In this document: piece after piece, positions 7,306 to 14,886 of the stretch
Numbering within the stretch: position 1 is the stretch's first letter
Layout: each line of letters starts with the position of its first letter
Assembly: GCA_030426445.1 (NCBI GenBank)
Contig: JAUHYS010000001.1
Location: 1 to 29,326, forward strand
Direction of reading: 5' to 3'
Source of the DNA: a bacterium
GTDB lineage: Bacteria > UBA10199 > DSSB01
Length of the DNA stretch: 29,326 nt
Translations under genes and position numbers: made by a program
Notes under the pieces: generated by a model
Databases searched by the model: none
What the model saw: only the letters and a program-made list of their open reading frames with translations
Told to the model about the DNA's origin: nothing

Positions 7306-8562
7306 ATGCGAGCAGAAATCATCAGTATTGGAAATGAAGTAGTTGACGGTTCTGTCATCAACACAAACGCCAGCTGGCTATCCGAACAACTAAGTTCATT
7401 AGGCGTTCAAGTGTGCTTTCACTCTGCTGTACCTGACGACGAATCCCTAATATTGGATGTTCTGCAAAGGGCTCAGCAGCGCGCTCAACTTATCTTAATA
7501 ACAGGAGGCTTAGGGCCTACGGTCGATGATTTTACTATAGAAGTGGCTGCGAAATTTTTTAACAAGCCTCTAGTCATGGATTCAACGAGTCTAAAAAAAA
7601 TTCATGATTTTTTTGAAAAACTGGGCCGCAAAGCCAGTTCCAATCAAAAAAAACAAGCCCTCTTTCCTCAAGGCGCTACCGTTTTAGCCAATACAGTGGG
7701 AACAGCTCCTGGCATCTACTATCTATTTAAAGAAGTCCATTTCGCCTTTTTTCCGGGAGTCCCTTCAGAAATGAAGTCCATGTTCACTGATGAATTCTTG
7801 CCTATCTTAAAACAGGCCCCTGGCCGTAACCACGAAAGACAGCTTAAAGTCTTGCGTTGTTTTGGCATCCCTGAAGGACAAATGGATCATGAGCTCCGCA
7901 AAGAAATTAAGGGCCGCGTGGGGCTACTCCAGACTCAACTGGGTTTTCGGGTACGTTTCCCTTATATTGATGTACGGCTTTACAACTATGAAAGTGACCC
8001 TAAGAAAGCCGAAACCCAGCTCGAATCTTCTGCTCAGGTGATTCGCAATCATCTAAAAAATTATATTATTAGTGAAAGAGACGAGTTTCTTCCTAAAATT
8101 GTAGGCGATTTGCTGATATCAAAAAATAAAACGTTGGCCTGTGCAGAATCGTGCACTGGGGGGCTGATTGCGAACCTAATAACGGATGTTCCAGGAGCCA
8201 GTGCTTACTTTATAGAAGGTCTGGTCACTTATGCCAACCAAGCCAAAATCGATCTGCTGAAGGTCGACCCCCAAATAATAGAACAACAGGGTGCAGTTAG
8301 TGAACCCGTTGCTTTGATCATGGCTCAAGAGGTCCGTAGACGTGCAAAATCCGATTTTGGCATCGCAACCACTGGAATTGCCGGCCCTAGTGGAGGCACC
8401 CAAGAAAAACCTGTAGGTACAGTCTATATTGCTGTCGTGGATGAAAAACAACAATGGGTCAAAAAATTTCGTTTTCCTTTTGGCAGAGAGCGTTTCAAAC
8501 AGGTTGTGGCTGCAACCGCTTTAGACCGACTGCGAAGAAATTTACTGAGCTTTTCTGACTAA
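7306..8562 (+). CDS. cinA: CinA family nicotinamide-nucleotide amidohydrolase/pyrophosphatase
   Basis: A 418-aa two-domain protein. The N-terminal molybdopterin-binding-like domain (about 1-170) has the typical EIISIGNEVVDGSVINTNA and TGGLGPTVDD. The C-terminal PncC-type domain (about 255-415) has ACAESCTGGLIANLITDVPGAS and TTGIAGPSGGT, the motif of NMN deamidases that recycle pyridine nucleotides. CinA was first noted in competence operons next to recA; recA is not here. ATG 7306 gives the conserved start, with only a weak upstream purine stretch. The last 21 bp overlap the end of the opposite-strand gene. Confidence 0.93.
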   Translation: MRAEIISIGNEVVDGSVINTNASWLSEQLSSLGVQVCFHSAVPDDESLILDVLQRAQQRAQLILITGGLGPTVDDFTIEVAAKFFNKPLVMDSTSLKKIHDFFEKLGRKASSNQKKQALFPQGATVLANTVGTAPGIYYLFKEVHFAFFPGVPSEMKSMFTDEFLPILKQAPGRNHERQLKVLRCFGIPEGQMDHELRKEIKGRVGLLQTQLGFRVRFPYIDVRLYNYESDPKKAETQLESSAQVIRNHLKNYIISERDEFLPKIVGDLLISKNKTLACAESCTGGLIANLITDVPGASAYFIEGLVTYANQAKIDLLKVDPQIIEQQGAVSEPVALIMAQEVRRRAKSDFGIATTGIAGPSGGTQEKPVGTVYIAVVDEKQQWVKKFRFPFGRERFKQVVAATALDRLRRNLLSFSD

Positions 8563-9210
8563 AAGTAAGACGACATCTTCTCCTACTTCGATTAATTGAA
8601 TCCTGTAACCATGAATTTCTGCTATTACAGGTTGAAGAGGCTTTCGCGTTTCTTGTGAGGTCAACAAAATTTCGTTCTTTTCTCCATTTTTACTGACTTC
8701 CAGACGCATGCCGATGTCACCGGTTCCAGCGCAATCAAAACCTCCATCTTTACAAAAGGTGTTCACAAATTCCTTTGAAAAAATTTCGAGTTCCGCTTTG
8801 TTATTTTTTGTCAAAACGGCGGTTTGGCCAACACCCAATAAAAAACGCTGGCCATCTTTAATTTGAATACGATTCTTATCTAAAACGACTTTTTCTTCGA
8901 AATGCTCTAAAAAAGAAACCTTATTTGCAATATAAGTCCCATTCGGCATTTTACTCACTTTAACGACAATCCGGTCTCCCTTTTTAAACTCTGCAAAGGC
9001 ACTCTTATTTTGATAACTTGTCCCGGAATTGACATAAATACGAATTAGAGGGGGGACATCCAGCCCCATACTGTGACTTTTTGGGTTAATATCGTGAATA
9101 ATACCTTTGAATTCTTCCCCATGAACCTGCAAACTACCCAAGAGAAAAAAGGGCAGTGTAAAAAACAAACTTCTTAGCATTTTTTTAAATATCATTTTTT
9201 TTTGTAACAT
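8542..9210 (-). CDS. Exported hypothetical protein with an OB-like N-terminal domain
   Basis: A 222-aa protein I do not recognise as a named family. A signal peptide (basic MLQKKMIFKKMLR, hydrophobic core, VHG-EE cleavage) predicts export to the periplasm. Residues 30-95 look like a small beta-barrel of the DUF5666 kind (GIIHDINPKS..., V.SGTSYQ, FKKGDRIVVKV, ANKVSF). The C-terminal half (about 115-215) is beta-rich with one cysteine pair in CKDGGFDC that could form a disulfide. GGAG stands 8 nt before the ATG. Its 3' end overlaps cinA by 21 bp in convergent orientation. Function unknown. Confidence 0.8.
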   Translation of the reverse strand: MLQKKMIFKKMLRSLFFTLPFFLLGSLQVHGEEFKGIIHDINPKSHSMGLDVPPLIRIYVNSGTSYQNKSAFAEFKKGDRIVVKVSKMPNGTYIANKVSFLEHFEEKVVLDKNRIQIKDGQRFLLGVGQTAVLTKNNKAELEIFSKEFVNTFCKDGGFDCAGTGDIGMRLEVSKNGEKNEILLTSQETRKPLQPVIAEIHGYRIQLIEVGEDVVLLLVRKAQ

Positions 9211-9344
9211 TTTATGATCTCCTTACTAAAAAACGCCTGATGATATCAAAAAGTTTTTTCTAACACACTTTAAAGACCCCATATTTTAATCCATGTAAAC
9301 GTATTTCTCTAGAAAGAACAAAGCATTTATGACATGAGGGCTTT

Positions 9345-10772
9345 ATGAGAATTCATTTACTCGGTATTGGAGGCACCGGAATGGCCTCCTTAGCAGGGAT
9401 GTTACAAGCCAGCGGCCACGAAGTTACTGGAAGCGACCAGGGGGTTTACCCTCCTATGAGTACTTTATTAGAAAAATGGAAAATCCCTGTTAATTGCCCC
9501 TATGATGCAAAAAATATCCAGCACAAACCCGATTTAGTGATTATTGGTAATGTTATCTCACGTGACAACTCAGAAGCCCAAGCAGTTTTAGCTCAGAAAC
9601 TAACCTATCTTTCGATGCCACAAGCGATTCAGCGTTTTTTTTTAGAAGGCAAAAAATCACTTGTTGTTGCTGGGACGCATGGAAAAACTACCACCACTTC
9701 ATTGCTTGCTTGGCTCTTAGAAGCCTGTAAAAAAGAACCCAGTTTTTTTGTTGGAGGAAAACCTCAAAACTTTCCTCAAAACTTTCAGCTCAAACCAGGC
9801 CCCTACTTTGTGCTGGAAGGGGACGAATATGATACTGCCTTTTTTGATAAAGGCCCTAAGTTCTTACACTATCAACCTCATGCAGTCATATTGACCAGTG
9901 TAGAATTTGACCATGCAGATATTTATCGCGACTTAGAACACGTTCGTTCTTCCTTTAGAAAACTCTTGGCCATTATTCCCCAGGATGGGTTTTTGGTGGC
10001 TAACATCGATGACCCAGAGGTGCGCGCTCTTATTCAAGATTTTTCTGGTCGAGTCATTCGTTATGCCACTCTTCCAGAAAATCGAACGCAATGTGATTAT
10101 TTTGCTGAACTTCAAAGTTTAGAAAACAGTACTCAATTTACCCTATACGAAAAAGGAGAAAAAAAGCTCGGTGAATTTAATTTAAAAATTCCAGGACGTC
10201 ATAACTTAAGTAACGCCTTGGCCGTCTTGGCCTTGCTAACAACTTTAGAGCTAGATGTAAAATCCCTGCAAGAAGCCTTACCCTCTTTTAAGGGAGTCAA
10301 GCGCCGCCAAGAAATTTTAGGCAATCCAAAAGGCATCCTTGTAATGGATGATTTTGCCCACCACCCGACTGCGGTACGAGAAACCATTTTGGCTATCCGT
10401 GAACAATACCCTTCACGAAGACTCTGGGCTATTTTTGAACCCCGCAGTAATACCAGTAAACGAGATACTTTTCAAAACGCCTACCCTTTTAGTTTTTTAC
10501 AAGCTCATAAAGTCATTTTAGCTAGCGTATTCCAACCAGAGAAAGTCAAGTCAGGACAAACCCTTAATGTAAAACAGATCGTTGAAGATATTAACCATAA
10601 TATAAAAAACTATGAAACAGCGTCTGAAAAAAAAGCTTTGTATTTAAAAAACTATGAAGAACTTGTCGATTACGTTGTTCAGGAAAGTCGCCATGGAGAC
10701 ATCTTATTATTTATGAGTAATGGAGATTTTGGTGGTGTCGCTAGGAAAACTCTTGAAAAACTGAAAGCCTAG
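9345..10772 (+). CDS. mpl: UDP-N-acetylmuramate:L-alanyl-gamma-D-glutamyl-meso-diaminopimelate ligase
   Basis: A 475-aa Mur-ligase-family enzyme that reattaches recovered tripeptide to UDP-MurNAc during peptidoglycan recycling. The N-terminal Rossmann part (HLLGIGGTGMASLAGMLQ), the ATP loop GTHGKTTTT (110-118), EGDEYDTAFFD, the central HxxFDHADIY-like SVEFDHADIY and the C-terminal MDDFAHHPTAVRETI are typical of Mpl rather than MurC. Length matches the family. GAGG lies about 5 nt before ATG 9345. Its presence implies a Gram-negative wall with diaminopimelate and muropeptide recycling. It stands alone, divergent from the exported hypothetical gene. Confidence 0.95.
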   Translation: MRIHLLGIGGTGMASLAGMLQASGHEVTGSDQGVYPPMSTLLEKWKIPVNCPYDAKNIQHKPDLVIIGNVISRDNSEAQAVLAQKLTYLSMPQAIQRFFLEGKKSLVVAGTHGKTTTTSLLAWLLEACKKEPSFFVGGKPQNFPQNFQLKPGPYFVLEGDEYDTAFFDKGPKFLHYQPHAVILTSVEFDHADIYRDLEHVRSSFRKLLAIIPQDGFLVANIDDPEVRALIQDFSGRVIRYATLPENRTQCDYFAELQSLENSTQFTLYEKGEKKLGEFNLKIPGRHNLSNALAVLALLTTLELDVKSLQEALPSFKGVKRRQEILGNPKGILVMDDFAHHPTAVRETILAIREQYPSRRLWAIFEPRSNTSKRDTFQNAYPFSFLQAHKVILASVFQPEKVKSGQTLNVKQIVEDINHNIKNYETASEKKALYLKNYEELVDYVVQESRHGDILLFMSNGDFGGVARKTLEKLKA

Positions 10773-10877
10773 TAAAGTATGTAAAAATAATCTGCCATGC
10801 TCCCATCATTAAAAGGCTATTGACCTAAGTAACCCAACAGAGTTATGGCTAAACTCCAACTAAGAAAGGAAACATAC

Positions 10878-11291
10878 ATGAAACATTTCATTATTGGATT
10901 AATCAGCGTACTATTTTTAGGAACCTCTTTTTCAGCTTATACCCAATCCGTTGTCTCGGCCAATGGTTTTCAGTGTGGAAAAGAAAATGATCTGGTAACC
11001 TGTAAAGGCCCTCTCCCCAATGGAAAAGACAGTATTATGGGGTCCGGTAAGGATGTCGTTTATCTTACAATCAACACAAATGTAGGAGGGGTCCCTTCTC
11101 GTTATAGCTATTTTAGTGATACTGGCTGTATGGTAGGGTATACTTTTAATGCTGCAGGAAACCCAGCTATGGCTGTCGCTTCACACCGTAGTGGAGAAAA
11201 AAAGAAAATCGATCTTGGTAAACAAGGCATTGAAACAGTCAGCCAGTTTTGTGCTAGCAATCCAAGTGCTGCAGCAAGTACACAAAAATAA
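10878..11291 (+). CDS. Small secreted hypothetical protein
   Basis: A 137-aa protein with a clear signal peptide (MKHFIIGLISVLFLGTSFSA) and a small mature domain with cysteines at FQCGKE, VTCKG, DTGCMVG and SQFCAS, possibly two disulfides, ending in an Ala/Ser-rich tail. I do not recognise the family. I chose ATG 10878 over the in-frame ATG at 10845 because AAAGGA lies just before it and the signal peptide then starts at the N-terminus. A perfect-looking TTGACC at about 10820 has only a weak -10 partner. Confidence 0.72.
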   Translation: MKHFIIGLISVLFLGTSFSAYTQSVVSANGFQCGKENDLVTCKGPLPNGKDSIMGSGKDVVYLTINTNVGGVPSRYSYFSDTGCMVGYTFNAAGNPAMAVASHRSGEKKKIDLGKQGIETVSQFCASNPSAAASTQK

Positions 11292-11359
11292 TATTGTAAT
11301 TTAGAAAGCCATCTTTGGAATACTAGCTTATTGTAAATAATTCGTGCTATAGTTTAAGA

Positions 11360-12229
11360 ATGGCCATTTATAAACAACGCGTTGAAAAAAATGTGCCAGG
11401 CAATTTTTTTGTCGATAAGACTTGCATCAACTGTGATGTCTGCCGTCAACTCGCTCCAAAGTTTTTTGCCGAAGATGATGACTGTTCCTATGTCTTCGCT
11501 CAACCTCAGGATGAACTTGGTGAAGAGCAAGCCCTCCAAGCCCTTTTAGCATGCCCTACTCATTCGATAGGCGTTCTCAATAGTCATAAAAAAGCTCGGG
11601 ATGTTATGCAGGGTTTCCCTCAGTGGATTGCAGAAAATGTCTACTACTTAGGTTTTCATTCCAAAAAATCCTATGGAGCAAGCAGTTATTTTATCGAGGA
11701 CAATCAGGGAAACTGGATGATTGACTCTCCTCGTTATCAACCTTTTCTTTATCAAAAAATTAAAGAAAAAGGAGGGTTAAAATATATTTTTTTAACTCAC
11801 CGTGATGATATTGCAGATGCAGAAAAGTATGCACAAATGTTTGGTGCCCAACGCATCTTACATCAAAAAGATGCCTCTGATAAAACAAAAGCAGAAATTA
11901 TACTTAACGCGACTCAAGCTTTTACCTTTGGACATAATTTTTTAATTATTCCCACTCCAGGGCATACCCAAGGACATTGTGTTTTATTATACAAAAATAA
12001 ATTTTTATTTACTGGAGACCATCTATCCTGGAGCCGACGACTTCACTCACTAGGGGCTTCAAAAAAAACTTGTTGGTACTCATGGGAAGAACAAATAAAG
12101 TCCTTAAGAAGACTCTTAGATTATAGCTTTAGTTATGTTCTACCTGGCCATGGACGTCGTGTACATTATCCAGAAACAAAGATGCACCAAGAGCTTGAAA
12201 ATGCTATTTTTCGCTTAGAATCCATCTAG
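11360..12229 (+). CDS. Ferredoxin / metallo-beta-lactamase-fold fusion protein
   Basis: A 289-aa cytosolic protein. Residues 1-70 form a ferredoxin-like module with Cys22, Cys25, Cys28 and Cys65-Pro (CINCDVC...ACP), able to hold one Fe-S cluster. Residues 90-289 are a metallo-beta-lactamase fold with TPGHTQGH (His202, His206), FTGDHL (Asp220) and LPGHGRR. The usual HxHxDH is replaced by LTHRDDIAD (His147, Asp149, Asp150). I believe similar ferredoxin-MBL proteins in cyanobacteria and plants have the same change, so it looks like a family feature and not decay. The substrate is unknown; a redox-linked hydrolase is plausible. There is no Shine-Dalgarno, and a TATAGT (11348-11353) ends 6 nt before the ATG, which suggests a leaderless transcript. 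Confidence 0.85.
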   Translation: MAIYKQRVEKNVPGNFFVDKTCINCDVCRQLAPKFFAEDDDCSYVFAQPQDELGEEQALQALLACPTHSIGVLNSHKKARDVMQGFPQWIAENVYYLGFHSKKSYGASSYFIEDNQGNWMIDSPRYQPFLYQKIKEKGGLKYIFLTHRDDIADAEKYAQMFGAQRILHQKDASDKTKAEIILNATQAFTFGHNFLIIPTPGHTQGHCVLLYKNKFLFTGDHLSWSRRLHSLGASKKTCWYSWEEQIKSLRRLLDYSFSYVLPGHGRRVHYPETKMHQELENAIFRLESI

Positions 12230-12389
12230 CAGTGGCACTATAATGATTCTAAAAAGCGCCTGAGGCTACTATTAGATATTCTATTCGAAGAAATCAACTT
12301 GAAACAACTTTGACGTAATGCGGCATTTCGAAAACAAAAAATGCATAAAAAACTCAATTCTTGCATTATTTCCTTCAATATTTGTCATT

Positions 12390-12418
12390 TTATTCTTACA
12401 ATAGAAAAATAAGAATAA
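12390..12418. repeat. 9-bp inverted repeat upstream of the MEKHLA gene
   Basis: TTATTCTTA (12390-12398), 11-nt spacer, TAAGAATAA (12410-12418). It could be an operator or the weak AT-only end of the upstream transcript. Confidence 0.4.
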
Positions 12419-12513
12419 GTAATTAATTTTAATACACAACAGCAATTTTAAAAATCCGTTTTTTCGTATGAGCCAGCATTGACTTTGAGCGTAGAAGGCA
12501 AAAATTAAAATTA

Positions 12514-12519
12514 TATAAT
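12514..12519 (+). promoter_or_regulatory. Candidate -10 box of the MEKHLA-LOG operon
   Basis: A perfect TATAAT 25 nt before the GTG start. The -35 region at normal spacing is poor (GTAGAA), and a TTGACT further upstream is 29 nt away, so activator help may be needed. Confidence 0.4.
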
Positions 12520-12544
12520 AGGTTAGTTTTCTGGGAGGGTTTGA

Positions 12545-13039
12545 GTGAAAGTTTTGAGTGTGTTATCAACACCAGTCTATCAATCTAAAAAAATAATAAA
12601 GCATTCGCAACTATTATTAAAAAGTTATCAAAGATGGAAACGCGAACCTCTAATTGAACCAGAAGAAGACCCCAAAAAACTAGCAGAAAAATTATATCTA
12701 GCTCCCTTTGTCGTACTCTCACATGATGGAGCAGAAGACCCTATTTTATCTTATGGCAACCAAGCTGCTTTGGATTTGTGGGGCATGACTTGGGATTCCT
12801 TCATTCATACTCCTTCCAGGCTTACCGCAGAGCCCATTCATCGAGACGAAAGAAAGAGTCTACTTAATGAGGTATCAAAAATAGGCTTTTGTCAAAATTA
12901 CTCAGGTATCAGGATTTCAAACAATGGCAAAAGATTTCGTATCGAGGGCACATTTCTTTGGACACTTTTAAATGAAAAAAATCAACCTTGCGGTCAAGCC
13001 GCTACTTTTAAACATTGGAACTTTATAGACCCCGTCTGA
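12545..13039 (+). CDS. MEKHLA domain-containing protein
   Basis: A 164-aa protein. From about residue 45 it carries the MEKHLA domain, a PAS-like sensory fold found in plants and bacteria: LAPFVVLSHDGAEDPILSYGNQAALDLWGM, then RLTAEPIHRDERKSLL, NYSGIRISNNGKRFRIEGTFLWTL and CGQAATFKHW. The ligand is unknown. It begins with GTG, placed by GGGAGG 7 nt upstream. The first 45 residues are helical and basic. The LOG gene starts 5 nt after its stop, so the two are probably translated together. Confidence 0.88.
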   Translation: MKVLSVLSTPVYQSKKIIKHSQLLLKSYQRWKREPLIEPEEDPKKLAEKLYLAPFVVLSHDGAEDPILSYGNQAALDLWGMTWDSFIHTPSRLTAEPIHRDERKSLLNEVSKIGFCQNYSGIRISNNGKRFRIEGTFLWTLLNEKNQPCGQAATFKHWNFIDPV

Positions 13040-13044
13040 AATCA

Positions 13045-13596
13045 ATGAAAAAATCTATCCATACAATTTGTGTTTTCTGCGGTTCAAGAGTTGGAGCAGG
13101 TGAAACTTACACCAAGGTAGCAAAAGAAATGGGAAAGCTGCTTGCAAAAAATAATTTTAAATTGGTATTTGGTGGCACTACTATTGGTTTAATGGGATGT
13201 ATTGCCGATGCTGTTTTAGAACATGGAGGGAAAGTCGAAGGAGTGATTCCTCAACTTTTATTTCCTATGGAAGCCCCTCACCCCAAAATTAACCGGCTGC
13301 ATATCACCCATTCTATGCATGCCCGAAAACAAAAGATGTACGATCTTTCGGATGCCTTTGTAGCCCTACCCGGAGGCCTAGGTACACTCGACGAACTTTT
13401 CGAAATTCTAACTTGGTCACAAATCAATCTGCATCAAAAACCGATTGGTATAATTAATACAGAAGGGTATTTTGATGGAATCATCCAATTTTTAGATCAT
13501 GCTTTAAAAGAAGAATTCCTTCGCCCCAAACACCGCCAACTCTTAATCAAGGCTCAAAACCCAAAAGAGATGATCAACAAATTAAAAAGAAGATGA
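13045..13596 (+). CDS. LOG family protein (nucleotide 5'-monophosphate phosphoribohydrolase, TIGR00730 type)
   Basis: A 183-aa Rossmann-fold enzyme of the LOG family. Members split the N-glycosidic bond of nucleoside monophosphates; in plants and some bacteria this releases cytokinins. The family pattern is complete: ICVFCGSRVGAG, VFGGTTIGLMG, HARKQKM and PGGLGTLDELFE (about 109-120). The first ATG giving the family-standard N-terminus is 13045; a TTG 30 nt upstream overlaps the previous gene and would add an odd extension. There is no Shine-Dalgarno, so translation probably relies on coupling to the MEKHLA gene. In a free-living bacterium purine salvage is a more likely job than hormone production. 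Confidence 0.9.
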   Translation: MKKSIHTICVFCGSRVGAGETYTKVAKEMGKLLAKNNFKLVFGGTTIGLMGCIADAVLEHGGKVEGVIPQLLFPMEAPHPKINRLHITHSMHARKQKMYDLSDAFVALPGGLGTLDELFEILTWSQINLHQKPIGIINTEGYFDGIIQFLDHALKEEFLRPKHRQLLIKAQNPKEMINKLKRR

Positions 13597-13888
13597 CCCC
13601 GAGCAATATCTGTCGTCTCCACTTGGGCGAATACGGTATTATTGCGAAATACAGCACTTTTTAATTAACTCATGCTTTTTTCATGTTCCTCTTTATCATT
13701 TTATCGAGGAATGTCTTGTGTGTCTTCAACAACCGTCGTCTCTCAAGCTGGTCTTTTCTCTTTCTCCGTCTGTCTAATTTCAGACTCGAAAAAAAACCCA
13801 ACAACTCGACTTAACTCGAGATCATCTCCGTTAAGTACTTTCTCTTTTTATAATGCCTAAAATAAAACGCGTATGCAAGAGGGAGGAA
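13597..13888. other. Gap between converging genes without a clear terminator
   Basis: 292 bp. A pyrimidine-rich segment (about 13675-13790) gives a low-complexity Ser-rich reading frame that I do not believe. A weak 5-bp stem, CTCGA (13805-13809) with TCGAG (13816-13820), lies on the minus strand 9 nt before a run of eight T; it might end the universal stress protein transcript. Confidence 0.4.
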
Positions 13889-14803
13889 TTAGTTTTGATT
13901 GAAACTTGCTTTTAGCCAATTTAAATCAAGACTCTTCGGTCGCAATAATAATATTGAAGTCGGAGCATGACGGAGTAAGTCTAATGCAATTGAGCCTAAA
14001 AGTTTAGGGCTGAGATCGGTTTGACCACGAGAACCCAATGCCATTAAAGCTATTTTCTTATCTTTAATAAAACGCATGACTTCGCTAACAGGGTCCCCTT
14101 CTCTAAAGTGAATCTCATAATCCACCTTATCCAAAGGTAATTTTTCAATAAAAGATTGGAAGTGCTCCTTACCCAAGCTACGTAGGCTTTTATCAAAACG
14201 CTCTGCACTCACTAAACTATAAGAGGGTAAATAAGGCATTTGCATAACATGTAGAAGGTGAAGCTTTAGCTGAAAGCTCTTTGCCCATTTAATGGCTTCC
14301 TCCACGGTTTCATGAGAAAGCCGGGAAAGATCTACAGGAACCAAAATCTCTTTTAGGTTTGCGGGAGTCTTGGAACGCTCAATCCAAACAGGGTGCCAAA
14401 AATTACGCGCAATACTCTCTGCTGTCTTACCTAATAATAAACTCGAAATCCCTTTCCGTTCTTCTGTACCAATAAGAATAAGATCCGCCGCTATCTCATT
14501 AGCATAGTATAGAGTCTCTTTAAAAGGTGATCCTACTCTCACTTCGCTATGAACTTCGACCTGATCGCTGACTACCTTGATAATTTTTTGATTAAGCTTG
14601 TTGGCCGCCTCTTCTTCCCATTGATTGACCCATCCAACAATTTCGTCATTTTGCGTTGCGGCTTCATAAGGTAAATCTGGAACCACATGCAAGACATGCA
14701 GTTCAGCTTGACTGGACTGAGTCAAATGAATAGCTCGTTGCAAGACCACATCACCATGCTTAGAAAAATCAATAGCAGCAATGATTTTTTTTATGAGTGT
14801 CAT
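13889..14803 (-). CDS. Tandem-domain universal stress protein (UspA family)
   Basis: A 304-aa cytosolic protein made of two UspA domains: about 1-140 (IIAAIDFSKHGDVVLQRAI...LHVLHVVP) and 145-295 (ILVPVDLSRLSHETVEEAIKWA...LHLLHVM). The second domain has a complete ATP-binding pattern, GSRGQTDLSPKLLGS (G-x2-G-x9-G-S). The first has GTEERKGISSLLLGKT, lacking the second glycine, so only one site may bind ATP. Such proteins act in stress survival and sometimes in metabolic sensing. AGGGG stands 9 nt before the ATG. The aldehyde dehydrogenase gene lies 83 nt upstream on the same strand, so the two may be co-transcribed. Confidence 0.92.
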   Translation of the reverse strand: MTLIKKIIAAIDFSKHGDVVLQRAIHLTQSSQAELHVLHVVPDLPYEAATQNDEIVGWVNQWEEEAANKLNQKIIKVVSDQVEVHSEVRVGSPFKETLYYANEIAADLILIGTEERKGISSLLLGKTAESIARNFWHPVWIERSKTPANLKEILVPVDLSRLSHETVEEAIKWAKSFQLKLHLLHVMQMPYLPSYSLVSAERFDKSLRSLGKEHFQSFIEKLPLDKVDYEIHFREGDPVSEVMRFIKDKKIALMALGSRGQTDLSPKLLGSIALDLLRHAPTSILLLRPKSLDLNWLKASFNQN

Positions 14804-14886
14804 CTTTAAAATCCCCTCTGTATCATCACAAATTAATAAACGGCTTTAATTATTTCAACTAGAAACTTACTTAGCAATCTAAAAAT

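Larger units (their letters stand above)
12230..12544. other. 315-bp gene-free gap
   Basis: No convincing gene. It holds a 9-bp perfect inverted repeat (TTATTCTTA 12390-12398, TAAGAATAA 12410-12418), a short AATGCA/TGCATT repeat near 12340-12366, and a TATAAT at 12514-12519 that is probably the -10 box for the MEKHLA gene. A 28-codon ATG frame at 12318-12404 has no ribosome-binding site and I do not call it. Confidence 0.6.

Noticed and set aside
7306..8562. Competence locus based on the CinA name
   Set aside because: No recA, DNA-uptake or pilus gene is present; the protein fits pyridine nucleotide recycling.
12318..12404. 28-codon frame with a hydrophobic C-terminus (possible small membrane protein)
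   Set aside because: No Shine-Dalgarno, overlaps an inverted repeat, and the hydrophobicity is expected from T-rich DNA.
13805..13820. Intrinsic terminator of the universal stress protein gene
   Set aside because: Only 5 bp of stem and the T-run starts 9 nt later; too weak to list as a separate feature.
13672..13860. 62-codon plus-strand frame between the LOG and universal stress protein genes
   Set aside because: Ser-rich low-complexity product from a pyrimidine-rich stretch, no ribosome-binding site, no recognisable motif.
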